Notes: generated from the sequence alone by a model not told the origin. A stretch of DNA of 64,000 nt from Dasypus novemcinctus (GCF_030445035.2 NC_080680.1:52837212-52901211), one strand, 5' to 3'. Counted from the stretch's first letter, positions 1 to 11,318 are shown. Translations and numbers: made by a program.

Positions 1-384
1 TTTAAATCTAATGCTTACAGGATGTGAAAAACACCTTGAAACTTAAATTAACAGTGAATCACATTCCTCTCCCAATTAAGATCTAGAGAGGCAGAGACAC
101 TCACACGTGTGATATATTTACTCAGATACAGCTGGCTGAAACCTGATTTTCCTCCATGCTAACTTAAAAAATTTCTCTGAGTCCCAGACTTATATGGCCT
201 TGTTGTTCTATAATTATGAAAAAGTATTCCAGTTATCCTCTCTTTTTAAAGCACTTAAGATTCCTGCACAAATATTTATTTAATCAGACATTTATTTAAC
301 TAACGTAAATTATATTTTTTGAAGAAGGGAATAATAGCATAGTATAAATCAAAGTTTACATGCATAGAATGTAATCAACTCTAT
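1..384. other. Unassigned AT-rich DNA
   Basis: No gene, repeat boundary or RNA motif could be supported in this stretch. It is AT-rich with no long open frame. Confidence 0.5.
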
Positions 385-600
385 GTCAAGCAGTCTAGTA
401 TTTGCATGATCTTCAATCCTTGCAATCACCTTATGAGGCAGGTATTATTAACTTCACTTTTATAGAGGAAAAACCTATATTTCAAAGGGATTAAGTGCCT
501 TGCTCACTTAATATCACACAATGAGTAACTAACATAGGTAGAATTTGATTCCTATTTTGCTGATTCTCTATCCTAGTATTCCATTATAAGATGCTGCCCC
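385..600 (-). repeat. MIR SINE relic
   Basis: Read on the minus strand, the block has the usual MIR order: a tRNA-like 5' part, a core with a 'loses signal at the last T' type of sequence, then a region in which the plus strand reads cttatgaggcaggtattatt, the MIR 3' half in reverse. Heavy divergence is expected of MIR. The family is inferred from the pattern and the ends are approximate. Confidence 0.6.
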
Positions 601-2005
601 TTTAGTTTAATAGAACCAAAAAGTTAGCATTTGTTTTATACTTTAGTTTAAACTAGAAATAGCTGTACATAGGTAAATCATGGTTCTGCAAAGAAGACTA
701 GTATAAGAAACTTTAAAATCATTTCTGTACTGTAAAGTAATTATAAATATAAAATAGCAATAAAAATACTAAATAAAAAATAATATTATACTTAATTCCT
801 GTAAATAGCTCTATAACTTCTCATGTCTGTTCCTTGCATTTAGATGAAGCTTGAAATTATCATGTAATTATATATCCTATACTTGAAACTTGGATTGTCA
901 TAGAATATTTTTAAATATCTGAAATAAGTAAGAGATAAACACACTATGATAAAGATAGAAGTAGACTAAAAGTGGATCTATGAGAGGTAATCAGGTAAAA
1001 TAAAAGGTAGCTCTAGGAGAAAAATTGTGATTAGATTTAAATTATATATAGGTAAAAATAAATAAATAAAAGGAAACATTATTAACTCATTTTCAGTTGA
1101 TTTTGTCCCAGTTGAAAGCTATGTCTAAATGGCATAAAGAAAATCCCTAATAAAAAATCAATGGAAATAACTAAATCAAAGCTGATTTTTTTCATTTAAA
1201 TCATCTGAATTAAGTACATACATGAAGCATATTAATGAATTTACTTGGTATTAGAGAATATCCTTACTCTGTTGAAAATGCTTTTCAGTCTGCTCTTCCA
1301 TGATTCTACCAGTCCCCAAAACTTTTACTTTGTCATACTTAGCTAAAAAGGTATAAGATAAGTGACTTAGATATATTAAAGCATATGGAATTTGAGATCC
1401 TGTTTAAATGGCTTTAGATTAGCACTCTTTCCTTGCCTGAAATTTAGCACTCTACTGAAAAACAAGAATTCAGGTATTTTAGCAAAATTTTTTATAGTTA
1501 TTGCATATTTCTTAATAATTTTTTCTCTATTTTTTTCCTCTTTCTTTAAGAAATCCCTTGCTATCTGTTGTTACAGTAGCCTCTTAACCTTAGCTTGGCT
1601 ATGCAATTTCTATAAAATATTAAATTTGATGTGTTCTTTGCAGACTAGTCATGGCATGGGTGCATTAAATGAATGTGTTAAAGGCATATTCTAGATTAGT
1701 CAAATGTAAATATCTTCTTTCAATTCTTACAAAGGAACATTATAGCTTCCGGACCTATTAGCATATTGATTTTTGTATATTCAATAAAAAAAATGTGATT
1801 TAAGCAACGAAAATACAGCCCACTTTGGTTCAGATTTCTTTCCTGCATGACTCATGTCTTATGGATTTGGAAGGGATTGACTATACAGTGAGAAAGAATA
1901 TTGGAAATGTGCCAATGGGCAAGTCTCTGTAGACTCAGGAAAAAGTGATGACAGCAGCAGGTTGGCAAAGGACATTCTTATTTGTCTTAAACTTTATTGT
2001 GTAAG
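601..2005. other. Unassigned AT-rich DNA
   Basis: About 1.4 kb with no recognisable gene or repeat. The only notable open frame (1392-1694, plus) is 100 codons of hydrophobic, low-complexity composition with no start context or homology I recognise. I treat it as chance. Confidence 0.5.
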
Positions 2006-2009
2006 GTGA

Positions 2010-2235
2010 TGTTTAAGAGCTCCGGTGTCAGAATTTCTGGGCCAAAATATGGACCATATCATTTATTAGGTTTGTGACCTCTGGTAAGTTAATTACCTTC
2101 TCTGTTATTCAGTTCCCTCACAGCAAGAGTTGAGATAATGATACCTACAAGGAAAATTTGTTGAAGATATAAATTATCTAATAGAGGGTTAGCACAGTTC
2201 CCTGCACTGGTTAAGTGCATATAGGTATGTGTTCA
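2010..2235 (+). repeat. MIR SINE relic
   Basis: The plus strand carries the MIR core order: a loss-of-CpG tRNA-related start, then a 'tttgtgacctctggtaagtta' type segment, a run resembling the 'cctcatctgtaaaatgg' step, and an 'atgatacctac' step. Diverged; ends approximate. Confidence 0.6.
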
Positions 2236-2399
2236 ATTTTAAACCATGATAGTAAAAGCATATGCTACTTTTACTCATTATTGTATTCTGAGAAACTGTT
2301 TATAGTCAGACCCCTTATTCTAGCCTAGGGAAATAACTCTTCCTCTACCAGAATTCAAATGTAAGCAGGGAATTTTTTTTCTTCTTCTTCTCTTTTATT

Positions 2400-2480
2400 T
2401 ACTCTTATATCCACAGAGACTAGAAGAGTGCCTGAACCATAGTGAGTTGTCAGCAAATGTTTGTTGAAGGAATGAATCAT
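2400..2480 (+). repeat. L2 3' end relic
   Basis: The segment has the L2 tail pattern on the plus strand: a 'gtgcctgaaccatagtgag' step followed by a 'caaatgtttgttgaaggaatgaat' step, matching the usual L2 end of a tally-like phrase and a TGAATGAA tail. Short and old. Confidence 0.5.
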
Positions 2481-2789
2481 TGGTCAACTTTCTGTTCCTT
2501 TATGGCAGGAAAACCCTCTACAGCACTTTGTAGTAGACAAAATATTTCTTTTCAACATTCATCACAGAAATGCTCTATCCCATGCTATCATTCAACATAC
2601 TATTCCTTGTTCTTTAATCTACTTCCTCCTACTTCTAGCTCTTTAATGGATGCCTTGGGCTTCTGTGAATTTCTAAAATTCCCTTTGGCATCCCACTCAG
2701 GATTTTGCAATTTGCACAATCCCTCATAAAGCAAAAGAATCTCTCTCTGCCATTCTATCATAATTCCCATTGCCAGAAAATATGAAAAT
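2481..2789. other. Unassigned DNA
   Basis: Nothing recognised. Open frames on both strands overlap here (2442-2729 plus, 2600-2836 minus), which is typical of chance frames, and neither resembles a known protein. Confidence 0.4.
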
Positions 2790-2990
2790 AATAATAGTGG
2801 TTGGTATTTATTGAGTGCTGGCCAGGCATGTGGCACTAGGCTAAATGTTTTATATAGTCTTGATTAATCTTCACAACATCTATCAGTGATACTGATTTTA
2901 CAGACTTTTTACAGATGAGGCCATTGAAATTTGTGGAGGCTGATTACTCATTAGTATCTAGCAAAATATAAGGCTTCCACAGGTCTAATA
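2790..2990 (-). repeat. MIR SINE relic
   Basis: The plus strand reads as MIR in reverse: a 'tatttattgagtgctggccaggc' start, a 'ttaatcttcacaac' step and a 'ttttacagatgaggccattgaa' step. These three steps in this order and spacing support MIR. Ends approximate. Confidence 0.65.
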
Positions 2991-3359
2991 TTAACGTCAA
3001 TGTTCTTAAGAACCAATTAACCTCTTCTGCCTATCCAATTAGTGTTCAGTATTAAAACTATGGGGAGACCTGTTGATTTAAATATAAATTAACAATCAGC
3101 TAAAAGGCTATATTTGCCAGGTATGTTTTTACTTTGAAAAATGTCACCTGGTGATAAAATATATTGAATAGAATGAAAAAAAAACATATAACGGTGAATT
3201 TAATACCTTGTGGCATGGGTGAGGAATAGATAGAGACAGGTGAACTTTCCAGGGCTAACATCTGAATACAACTTTAATCCCAATTCCACTTTGAAATTTA
3301 TCTATATATTTACCCTTTAAACTCCTATAAGATACAGCTATCCTCCTTATGAACTAATT
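2991..3359. other. Unassigned DNA
   Basis: About 370 bp of AT-rich sequence without a recognisable gene or repeat. Confidence 0.4.
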
Positions 3360-3720
3360 CAATCATCCAATTTATAAAGATATTTGTAATAGTAATGCTG
3401 TGCCAGACACTGTTTTAGACTTGGAAGTAAATAACTTCAGAAAACTCACAACTTATTATGGATGAAGACAATCAAATAAATAATCACAGAATGGTAATAA
3501 AAGGACTATAAGAAATGCACTAAGTATGAAAAGTGGGAATGAAAGATTTACCTACCTATTTGGGGAAAGGCATTGAGAAAACCTTATTGAAACTGTTCAT
3601 TTAAACGTGAGGGTGGAGGGTAGCATAATGGGGAGGCTGAAATTACCCTGGAGGAGTTTGTATAGAGAATTCAGAGTGAGCAAGATATGCAAAGGCATGA
3701 AAGCTTGAATGAATTTAACT
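3360..3720 (-). repeat. L2-like relic, antisense
   Basis: On the plus strand the block reads like the reverse of an L2 3' region: a 'gtgccagacactgttttagac' step, a segment about a count of days with 'aataaataatcacagaatgg', a 'ggaaaggcattgagaaa' step and a 'gcaaaggcatgaaagc' step. Strongly diverged, so the family is likely but not certain. Confidence 0.45.
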
Positions 3721-4199
3721 TGTTGGGAGTAGGTTATTAACAAATGACTTATGGTAACTGGGTTTTATGACCATACTCACTATTGGTTCTACCTCTTCTG
3801 GGTTTGTGCCTTAAGTATTGGGGATACACATTATGCTGTCCTCTTCACTTCTCTCAATTAGAGATTTCTATGAGTTATCTCTTTTGTTCTAGGGCTTCAA
3901 TTAAGTCACCAGACTGCTGGAGCTTCCAACATACTGTTACTTAGATAAGCCAACCTCATTTAAAGGAGACAATCTCAGTCCAAAGATTTAGGATAAAGCC
4001 AAGGTGACAGTGAAGAGATCTTTGGGAAAGCAAAAATGATAAAGATTAGGAGGTGAGAGAGATTCAAAACTAACTCTTGACAGTAAGAACTCAAGTATAG
4101 CTTAATATAGCTGCATATGATTATATGCAGAAATAAAGACATGTATATACAGAAGTTAGTAGACACACATACATTTCTTTGCTCTGTCATGTCAAATAA
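3721..4199. other. Unassigned DNA upstream of the L1 3' end
   Basis: About 480 bp without a supported feature. The right part may belong to the L1 fragment that follows, but I could not fix a boundary. Confidence 0.35.
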
Positions 4200-5180
4200 C
4201 ACTCCAGTTGCAACAAGCACACCTAGTTCCCAGATCTTCCTTTCTACAGTCATATTCAAATAAAAGGAACCAGGGCTTCTTGGAGAAATGGCTGATTCTA
4301 GGACTGGGGCAGGATATATAGAAGATGAGCCTGAGTAATCTCATGATAGAAAATAAGGAATTGCTCAAGAGACAGTAACAACAACCGCATATTGACAGGG
4401 ATACATCAAAGGGCACAGGCGCCAACTGAAAGAATACCCAATTGCCATAACTGGAACAACTTGAACAACAAAAATAATGTAGTAATGGATTATAACCCAA
4501 AGTATAAAATACATAGCTTTGATATAAATAAATGCCTGAATAAACTAATAAATACGGGAGAAAACAAATCTCTCATGCAGAGAGATAAGTTTTTTGATCT
4601 TCTGCCCTATGAGAAAGGGAATATAACTTCCACTCCTTAAGTGTGGGTTTCCCTTAGAGATTTTCTACCAAAGAATACAATATAGAAAAAGGGATGGTAA
4701 CTTTACATGAAGAAACTTACGAACACTATTCCAGCCAGGTGATCAAGGTAAAAATCAACAGCCATAAATTATGTTGATAATATGTACATTTGATATATGA
4801 TGAAAATGACCCTTTACTTCTGTGATCTTCCTTTCCCAAACTCATAATCTCAGTCTAATCAGAAAAATAACATCTGTCAAGTTCCAATAAAGTAGCATCC
4901 TATAATATATTTAATATTATTACAGTATTTCTCAAAACTGTAAAGATCAAAAGTGAGAAAAATTATAGAAAATGCTACAGCCAAAGGAGCCTAAGAATAT
5001 ATGTCAAATAAATGTACTGTAGTATTCTTGATGAGACAGTAGAACAGAGAAAAGACATTAAGTAATATCTAAGGAAATCTAAATAAAGTGGACTTTAACA
5101 TAACATATCCATGTTGGTTCATTGATTGTAATTAATGTACCAAAGTAGCATAAGATGCTAATAATAGAGGAATCTGCATG
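4200..5180 (+). mobile_element. L1M-type LINE-1 3' end, first part
   Basis: The plus strand follows the known 3' region of old eutherian L1M elements: a step with 'gggcttcttggagaaatggctg', then 'gaaagaatacccaattgcc', 'agagattttctaccaaagaa', 'agccaggtgatcaaggt', and a final 'aagatgctaataataga' step. The element is 5'-truncated, carries no ORF2 coding capacity and is interrupted at about 5181. Its last ~100 bp appear to resume at about 5945, after an LTR-like insertion. The match is from recalled consensus, and the 5' edge is approximate. Confidence 0.65.
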
Positions 5181-5944
5181 TGTATGGGGAGGGGTGCAAT
5201 ATTATGATAAATTTGCTGGTCTTCATCCTCAGTTCTGGGGAGGTAACATTGACATTTTTGTAATTTTCCATGGTAGGAGTATCTTTTGTTATGGTGAACC
5301 CAGGTCCTCTCCTTATAGTTCATATGCTAATGAATGAAAGGGTGGGGCCAGTCACCCCTGCAGTCTTCCAGTGGGGGTCGGTCACACCAGAACCAATTAC
5401 CAGATTTGGGGATTGAGGGTTTGCGCCTGTTCATATTTGCCCATATTGGGCCACTTCCTCAACCTCTGGGAAGGTTGATTAAGTTCAACCCTGTGAACGC
5501 TTATTCTGTTAATCAGACCGACATAATGAGAACTTCATATATTAACTCAGGAAACTCAAAGCCTTGATGAGCTTCCATGATTGAAAAGATACACTCCCTG
5601 TGCCAGGAAGGTAATGAACTCTGGCTCCATGTGGAGAAGACAAAGAAGCATTTGGTCTTTATTTAGGTCTCTTGGCTTCTTATTTGTATCCTTTTCCTGT
5701 AATTAAACCATAATTGTAAGTAAAGTGCTTTCAGTGAGTTTGTTCATCTCAAGGGGATGATGGGTGATCCTGAATTATATCCAGAATTGTGGGTGGTCTG
5801 AGACCCCAGATGCATGACTGGTGCTTGTCCATCAATGTTGTAGAGGATTGTCCTTAACATGTGGAGTCTGACCTAACTCTGGGTAGACTCAGGATTGAGT
5901 TGAATTATTTCAGTTATTGCAGAGGCTAATTGAAATTTGTCCCC
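5181..5944 (+). mobile_element. Old LTR-like insertion in the L1 3' end
   Basis: This ~760 bp block sits exactly where the L1 3' end breaks off and before the L1 tail resumes. It ends in TCCCCACA, holds an ATTAAA signal near 5703 followed by a 'gtaagtaaagtgctttcagtgag' step, and then a segment typical of old ERVL-type LTRs (taactctgggtaga). A possible five-base target repeat TGGGG flanks it. No internal retroviral genes are present, so it would be a solo LTR. The family is not named and the ends could be off by tens of bases. Confidence 0.45.
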
Positions 5945-6045
5945 ACATGGGGGATATATGGGAACTCTGTACTATCTGTTCATTTTTTGCTGTAAAAATA
6001 CAACTTTGCTAAAAATTAGTCCCTAAAAGAAAAAAAATGTTCACT
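5945..6045 (+). mobile_element. L1M-type LINE-1 3' end, terminal part
   Basis: The segment carries the usual end of L1M elements: a 'gggggatatatgggaactct' step, a 'gtactatctgttca' step and a 'tgctgtaaaaatacaac' step before an A-rich stretch. It fits directly onto the broken end at 5180. Confidence 0.55.
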
Positions 6046-6294
6046 ATTAAAAACACTTGGGATATTTTTGCTTTATTCTTCCCCAAAACATCAATTTGGA
6101 GGGAAAATGCCTCAAGGAACTCCCATACTCATATGTGGTTCCTCCCATTTGGAGAAACAAAAGAAACCTGAACTCTGTTCACCTTAAGAGTCATGCGTGT
6201 AGAAGTCCCACTTAAGGGAATAAGAGGCAGGTCCAGCTATGAACTATTTATAATGTTGTGGCAGAGAGAAGTTGGGTGATCACAGTATTGAAGG
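6046..6294. other. Unassigned spacer left of the provirus
   Basis: About 250 bp of unique-looking DNA. It ends in TGAGGA, which is repeated on the far side of the retroviral insertion (see the provirus entry). Confidence 0.4.
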
Positions 6295-6302
6295 TGAGGA
6301 CA

Positions 6303-6718
6303 TGAGAAATCTTTGAGAAGGAAGATTTATTAACAGCTGGCTGGGCCCAGTGGATGTTTGTCCAAAAAACCAAACTCTGGATAGGATTTCTAGGTCCCTT
6401 TTATATAGAGGATGTAGGAGCAGGGAGTCACACGGTGCTTTTATGCAAAAAGGACTTTCTTTGTTAGTTTCTTAGAGTTTTAAGTGTTTGTTTGAGTACC
6501 AGATACGTTTTGATTAGCATATCCCCCACATTCCAGGTAAGCTTGAATTAACATATCCCCCACATTCCATCTGGATGTAAGTTCGAATACACATCTAGTC
6601 TGCATTCTCCCTGAGTATTCAAAGCCTATAGAGCCTATATCACTTAATTGGCTTTCCAGGAATTAGGCATACTGGATATAGAATAAAATAAGTTTGAATT
6701 TATAGGCAGGCCATAATA
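6303..6718 (-). repeat. 3' LTR of the provirus
   Basis: Partner of the LTR at 10904-11318. It has a TATAAAAG box at 6405-6398 and AATAAA at 6331-6326 on the minus strand. A segment of about 27 bp ending in CATATCCCCCACATTCCA is present twice in tandem near 6515-6570, in both LTRs. A purine tract on the minus strand (6730-6719) lies just upstream, as a polypurine primer site should. Confidence 0.8.
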
Positions 6719-6730
6719 CTTCCTCCCTTT
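6719..6730 (-). promoter_or_regulatory. Polypurine tract candidate
   Basis: The minus strand reads AAAGGGAGGAAG immediately before the 3' LTR. Position and composition fit the plus-strand primer site used in retroviral reverse transcription. The base count fits, but this is not tested. Confidence 0.6.
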
Positions 6731-6787
6731 GATGCTTACTTAAGGTTGTTAAGCTTTTGCGTCACTATTGTTGAAGTCTCTTTAGAC

Positions 6788-8777
6788 TTACTGTTGTGTA
6801 TATAGAGCCATGAGATGGGCAGCTGTCTGTGTCTCTACTATACCATTTATTAGGGCGTGTATCCTGCTTACGAAGAAAGGGAAGATGCAAGGAAGTATGG
6901 TGCATCTTCCTATAAGGAAGACAATTGTTCCCACCAGAAGCTTGAAATTGTCTGCTATTGACTGCCAGTTTCCAAAGGAATTACTTAAATTCCAGCCATT
7001 CCAGATTTGCACTGGAACATGAGCAATTTTTACCATTTTGTTTGTAATTTCATTGATAACCTTTCCAGTGCTGTCTAGTTCAAGGCAGCAATTAGAGAGA
7101 TTGAACTTTCTGCAAATTCCCCCTTCAGCTACCAGGATAGTAGGGTAAGATGGTTTTGATACATGGCATTTCTGAATTTAGTTTGGTGTTGGGCTAGTAA
7201 GTTTAGAGCATGGGTAGTTTCATTAGTTATTATTTCTACCATGGATTGTAAGTGGATGATTCAGTTTAGCATATAGATAGGGGTTCAATAACCCCACATG
7301 CTATCCTCCTCCCAAGTTGCTGGCCCATAGTACTGGATAATACACTCTGGGGGCCATTCTTCTTCTCCCCAGGTAATGGAAGCCCTTTTTTCTCTTATAT
7401 TTTGATATACTGGTTGGCTCAGCTCTTTCCCTTATGTTAAGGGAATGAGGAAGAAGGAGGGTTTTATTGTACTGAGCATACAAGTACGACACCAATTTTG
7501 GGGAAGTTCTCAAAATGCAACTTTCCCACAAATCCAGTAAAGACTGGGGAAGTAAAGGGGCCCTTTGAGATGGAGTTCCATATTGTGATTAATTTGGGGA
7601 AAGTATGATTTATAAGAATGAGATGAGATTCATTTCATGTTCCCCAAGGCTCTGTTGTATTGGTGGTATGATTTTGAAATCTTCTCCCCATACATGTTAG
7701 GTTTCCAACAGATATAGAAGTGTTTAGGCATACTCTTGAAACACAATACTTTCCTATGACAGAAGTTTGCATGGGCCACATACCATCTGGGGGGATTGCT
7801 GGTAGGCCAGTTTCATTATATATTTGGCTGTAATTGTATTCTCTAATTTCCCAGGGCCATTTGTCTCCCGTATTAGTATCTCCACATACATAGCATGAGG
7901 AGACATTTAAGGCTGCCCCTACTACCTCAGCTAGGTTTATAAAGAGGTTTTTTGCTACTTGTGGATGGAAAAGGGTCTTTCCATCTATTCATAGAAGGAG
8001 TAGAACACAGAGTGGGCTTTACTTGTGAGTAGGTGCTCCTGATACCCAACCCAGATGTAGGCTCCTGGTTCTACTTCTTTACCATCAATACAGAGGCTCA
8101 TCTGGACTCCCTTGGTTTGCCAGGATTCAAGGTTAAGGATGGTGAGGTTTAAGGGGTTACATTGACTGTGTGGACAGTTAGCCAGGGTCATTTCTTTGGT
8201 GAGGATGACTGTTTGTCTAGTTGTGTCTGTGCCCTAGGTGGCTCAGGTGACACAGGAACAGTAGGGGCAGTAGTATGCACCTATGTATTTGTACCAGAAG
8301 CCCCCCTCCTTGGGCTGCACTTTTCATTTCTGAAGTGCACAAATACTTATTGTTATGAGTATATTTGTGCTCCCAGTTAAGCCTTCCATAGTAGGTGTTC
8401 CATGGTACCCCGGAGTCTATAACCTGACATGCGTCAAATAGGAGGTACACTCGTTGGTTCCAGCTAGTGACTGGGGTGGAGTTAAGTAGCTCCCGGTCTT
8501 GATTAAATGCTCTTATTTCCCATTTATGAGAGACTGTTGTGGGCTTGGGGTTATAGCAGGTTATTTGACCAGATATGTTACAGACACTACAGGAGATTCC
8601 CTGAAAAAGGCAGGTGGTTATGTGACCCTTGCAGGTATAATGGCTATGATATATTAATGTAGTATTGACATGGGCCCCCACTCACACTTCTTGGATACAT
8701 GGCTTACAATCTGTGGCGCTGACCTGGGACCAAGGAAGGGTCAGGGAAAGGAGTAGGGAGAATAACGGAAGGCGCAT
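6788..8777 (-). pseudogene. env remnant of the provirus
   Basis: About 1,990 bp, the normal size of a class I envelope gene. A Met at 8777 opens a short basic then leucine-rich signal peptide of about 20 residues. An in-frame stop follows at 8684-8682, and the frame then continues open to 8217 as a cysteine-rich surface-subunit region with several Asn-X-Ser/Thr sites. Further breaks follow. In the transmembrane part, a Cys-x7-Cys-Cys arrangement lies at 7114-7085, one residue longer than the commonest gamma spacing, with a stop or frameshift just upstream near 7130-7170. The last open stretch (7036-6788) holds a hydrophobic membrane anchor and a short tail. The ancestral protein would have mediated receptor binding and membrane fusion. 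This copy cannot encode it. Confidence 0.75.
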
Positions 8778-8801
8778 TGTAACTGGAATTAAACTGGATT
8801 C

Positions 8802-9953
8802 CTATTCTTTGGCTGTGCGTAAAGCAATCAGCTTCAGGGTTGTGATTGGAGCAGAGTTTGGTCTTCCATCCTCAACCTTTGCCCATGCGTGGACCAGCCA
8901 GCTTCTGAGGTGTGACTGGAACAGGACTTGGTGTTTTATTCCTTTGCAAGATAAGTTTGGTTGAGTTGTGGGTATCTGGAATACAAGTCCAGGACTCTGG
9001 GGCAATTCGCTTGACGTGGCTATGGTGTATCCATGGGGTTATTTCAGCTGCTTTAACTGCAATGGGGGTGGATAAAATGACAAGATAGGGTCCTCACCAT
9101 CAAGGGGTTAGTAGAGCTGATTTCCAGTCTTTGACCCAGACTGTATCTCCTGGCTTATACGGGTGTATGGAGCTGCTTAAGCTAATGGGGGCCTTTCTTA
9201 GACCAAGTGGTGCAGATTTTGTAGGGTTTTTCCTAAGCTGATCATTTGCTGAGCTATTGATAATTTTCCTCTTTCTCTGACATTCCCTTCTTTATCTTGG
9301 ATTAAGAGGGGTGGGGGAGTCCCAAAGAGGACTTCATAAGGGGTTAGGCTTAGCTTTTGACTTGGGCTGGCTTGAACTTGGATGAGGGCAGTTGTAGTAC
9401 TTGCACTCATGTAAGCCCAGATTCTTGGCAAATATTGGCAATATAAGGCTTTATTGTATGGTTCATTCACTCTACTTTTCCTGAGCTTTGAGGACAGTAA
9501 ATGGTGTGCAGTTTCCATTGAATATACAGTGCTCTGGCAATCTTTTGAGAGATTTTCAGAAATGAAGGTTTCATTGTAAGAGCCAGTTAAGTTAAGAGGG
9601 TTAGTCTATATGGAGGAATGATGTCCCTGAAGAGAACTTTGACCACATCTTCAGCCTTTTCAATCTGAGTGGGGAAGGCTTCCACCCAGCTGAAAAGGCG
9701 TAAATGGGGACTAGGAGGTATTTGTAGCCTCCAGATCATGGCATTTCAGTGAAATCAACTACTTGATTTTTGAGAGGCATGTTGCTGATTCGTTGGACTC
9801 CTGGAGCTCCCGTGGGTCCTTGGTTAGATCATGCTTGTTTGGCCTGGTTCCTGGGATAGCACCTCTGGGCTTTTGTATCAGGCAAATCCTGGCTTCTTTA
9901 GTCATACATTTCCTTAACCAGGGAAGACATTGATTCAGTGTCCTGCCAGGCAT
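8802..9953 (-). pseudogene. pol remnant: integrase only
   Basis: Read on the minus strand, this covers the later part of a gamma-type integrase in several frames. A cysteine-bearing N-terminal end spans 9953-9762. A catalytic-core start with an aspartate codon at 9756-9754 follows, then a core segment that changes frame near 9690-9600. The open stretch at 9518-9198 includes a typical core-to-C-terminal stretch with a proline-rich 'pyevlfG.P' layout. A GPY/F-like C-terminal domain spans about 9170-9010. Integrase joins viral DNA to the host chromosome. Stops and at least two frameshifts make it dead. Protease, reverse transcriptase and RNase H are missing, so it could not have come from a recent complete pol without a large deletion. 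Confidence 0.7.
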
Positions 9954-10198
9954 CGATGTAGGGGAACCTGGTCAGGGTACCCTGGTTTTCCAGTTACCAT
10001 GTTGTGAACTTTACGGATGCTCTGGGGGTCAAAGTTGCCCTCCTGGGGCCAGACCATGCTGAAAGTCAGCCATTCTAATTTACAAAGCATTCTAACCTTT
10101 CCTAGCTGGAACTTTATGCTGTATACATCTCCATGGAACACTCGGGGAAAGTTTTTCAGCATACAATCTAATGGGATCCTATTTTGTATGTTTCCCAT
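9935..10198 (-). pseudogene. gag matrix remnant of the provirus
   Basis: The frame starts with Met-Gly at 10198, the form used for N-myristoylation of retroviral Gag. It runs 87 codons in the layout of a gamma-type matrix protein: a short N-terminal part, a hydrophobic and aromatic middle with a Trp-Pro step, and a proline- and histidine-type end. In life, matrix anchors Gag to the plasma membrane and directs particle assembly. The frame breaks at 9935, where a shift by one would continue it a little. The capsid and nucleocapsid that should follow are absent, because integrase-like sequence begins within some tens of bases. A longer upstream frame to 10288 exists, but the Met-Gly start fits the family better. 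Confidence 0.7.
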
Positions 10199-10903
10199 GT
10201 TTCCATCCTGTGTCGACACTGCACAACACTCACTCAGCTTTTTGCTTTTTCTGTCTTTGGCTGTGTCCCTCGCGGGAATTTGCCGCACCTCTTAGCTTTA
10301 GCACATCGATATAAACCCCTGACTTGGAAGAGGGTCCCTTTGCAGGGAGGTCCCCCAGACTGCCCTTGACCAGATGAGGTTGCCACAGAACCATGGATTG
10401 GGATTCCACACTTGCCTGCAGAAGTGTGTCTTTGCGTCTCACTTAGTCTCCACAATCACACATACACAACCACCTTCCTTCCTTTCCTTTCTCAGACCTA
10501 GAGAAGATGGCTTCCTCCTTTCTCCTCAGGAGTACTAGAATCTTCTTCAAGGGCTGATCAGTTTCCCCTACTTACCTTTCAGAATTAGGCTTTTCCTGTG
10601 CTATGCCCCTGGGGGTCTTACCCATCTGGCATGCAGAGCTCCTTGCTTCATTCTCAGGGTCTCTTTCAAACCCTCTGGTGCCTCTGGTTTCTCCAGGAGG
10701 GCTCTGGCAGAGTCCACAACCTCTTTCTGGACTAAAAGGAGTTCAGGGGCACCCAGGGCTTGGGTTTGCCTGGGCCCTTCCAGGCTTCTCAGAGGCATCC
10801 GAGAGGCACAATGAACTGTTGCCTCCTCTGGCCTTTTCAGAAATCCCAGATGAGCCTTCAGAGATACTGCGGCAAAGAGATTGTGGTATTGAAGTTCCAG
10901 ACT
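10199..10903 (-). other. Proviral leader between 5' LTR and gag
   Basis: About 700 bp of relatively GC-rich, uncoded sequence. Directly inside the LTR the minus strand reads TGGAACTTCAATACC four bases in. A TGG start is what a tRNA primer binding site needs, but I could not match it to a tRNA 3' end, so the primer is unassigned. Open frames on both strands here (10601-10798 minus, 10603-10917 plus) overlap each other and look like chance in GC-rich sequence. Confidence 0.55.
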
Positions 10904-11318
10904 TGAGAAATCTCTGAGAAGGAAGATTTATTAACAGTCAGCCAGGCCTGGTAGACTTCTGTCCAAAAAAAAGGAGCCCAGAATAGGATGTCTGGGTCCC
11001 TTTTATATAGAGGATGTAGGAGCAGGGAATTACATGATACTTTTATGCAAAAAGGGCTTTCTTTGTTACTTTCTTAGAGTTTTAAGTGTTTGTTTGAGTA
11101 CCAGATAGGTTTTGAATTAACATACCCCCACATTCCAGGTAAGCTTGAATTAACATATCCCCCACATTCCATCTGGATGTAAGTTCGAATACACATCTAG
11201 TCTGCATCCTCCCTGAATATTCAAAGCCTATAGAGCCTATATCACTTAATTGACTTTCCAGGAACTAGGCATACTTAGATATAGAATAAGATAAGTTCGA
11301 ATTCATGCACAGGCCATA
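10904..11318 (-). repeat. 5' LTR of the provirus
   Basis: It shares nearly the whole length with 6303-6718 in the same orientation. On the minus strand a TATAAAAG box lies at 11007-11000 and an AATAAA signal at 10932-10927, about 70 bp further on, in the order expected for U3, R and U5 in a compact LTR. The edges were set by where the two copies stop matching and do not show canonical TG...CA on both sides. Confidence 0.8.

Noticed and set aside
1392-1694. 100-codon hydrophobic frame
   Set aside because: Low-complexity AT-rich coding, no neighbours, no recognisable domain, no splice or promoter context.
6515-6575. Possible CRISPR-like or satellite repeat
   Set aside because: Only two units, inside a retroviral LTR, with no spacers of regular length.
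8217-8681. 154-codon frame considered as a host gene
   Set aside because: It lies in frame behind a signal peptide within a provirus with LTRs on both sides, so it is part of the retroviral env remnant.
10601-10917. Two frames of 65 and 104 codons on opposite strands
   Set aside because: They lie in the proviral leader, overlap each other, and have no family resemblance.
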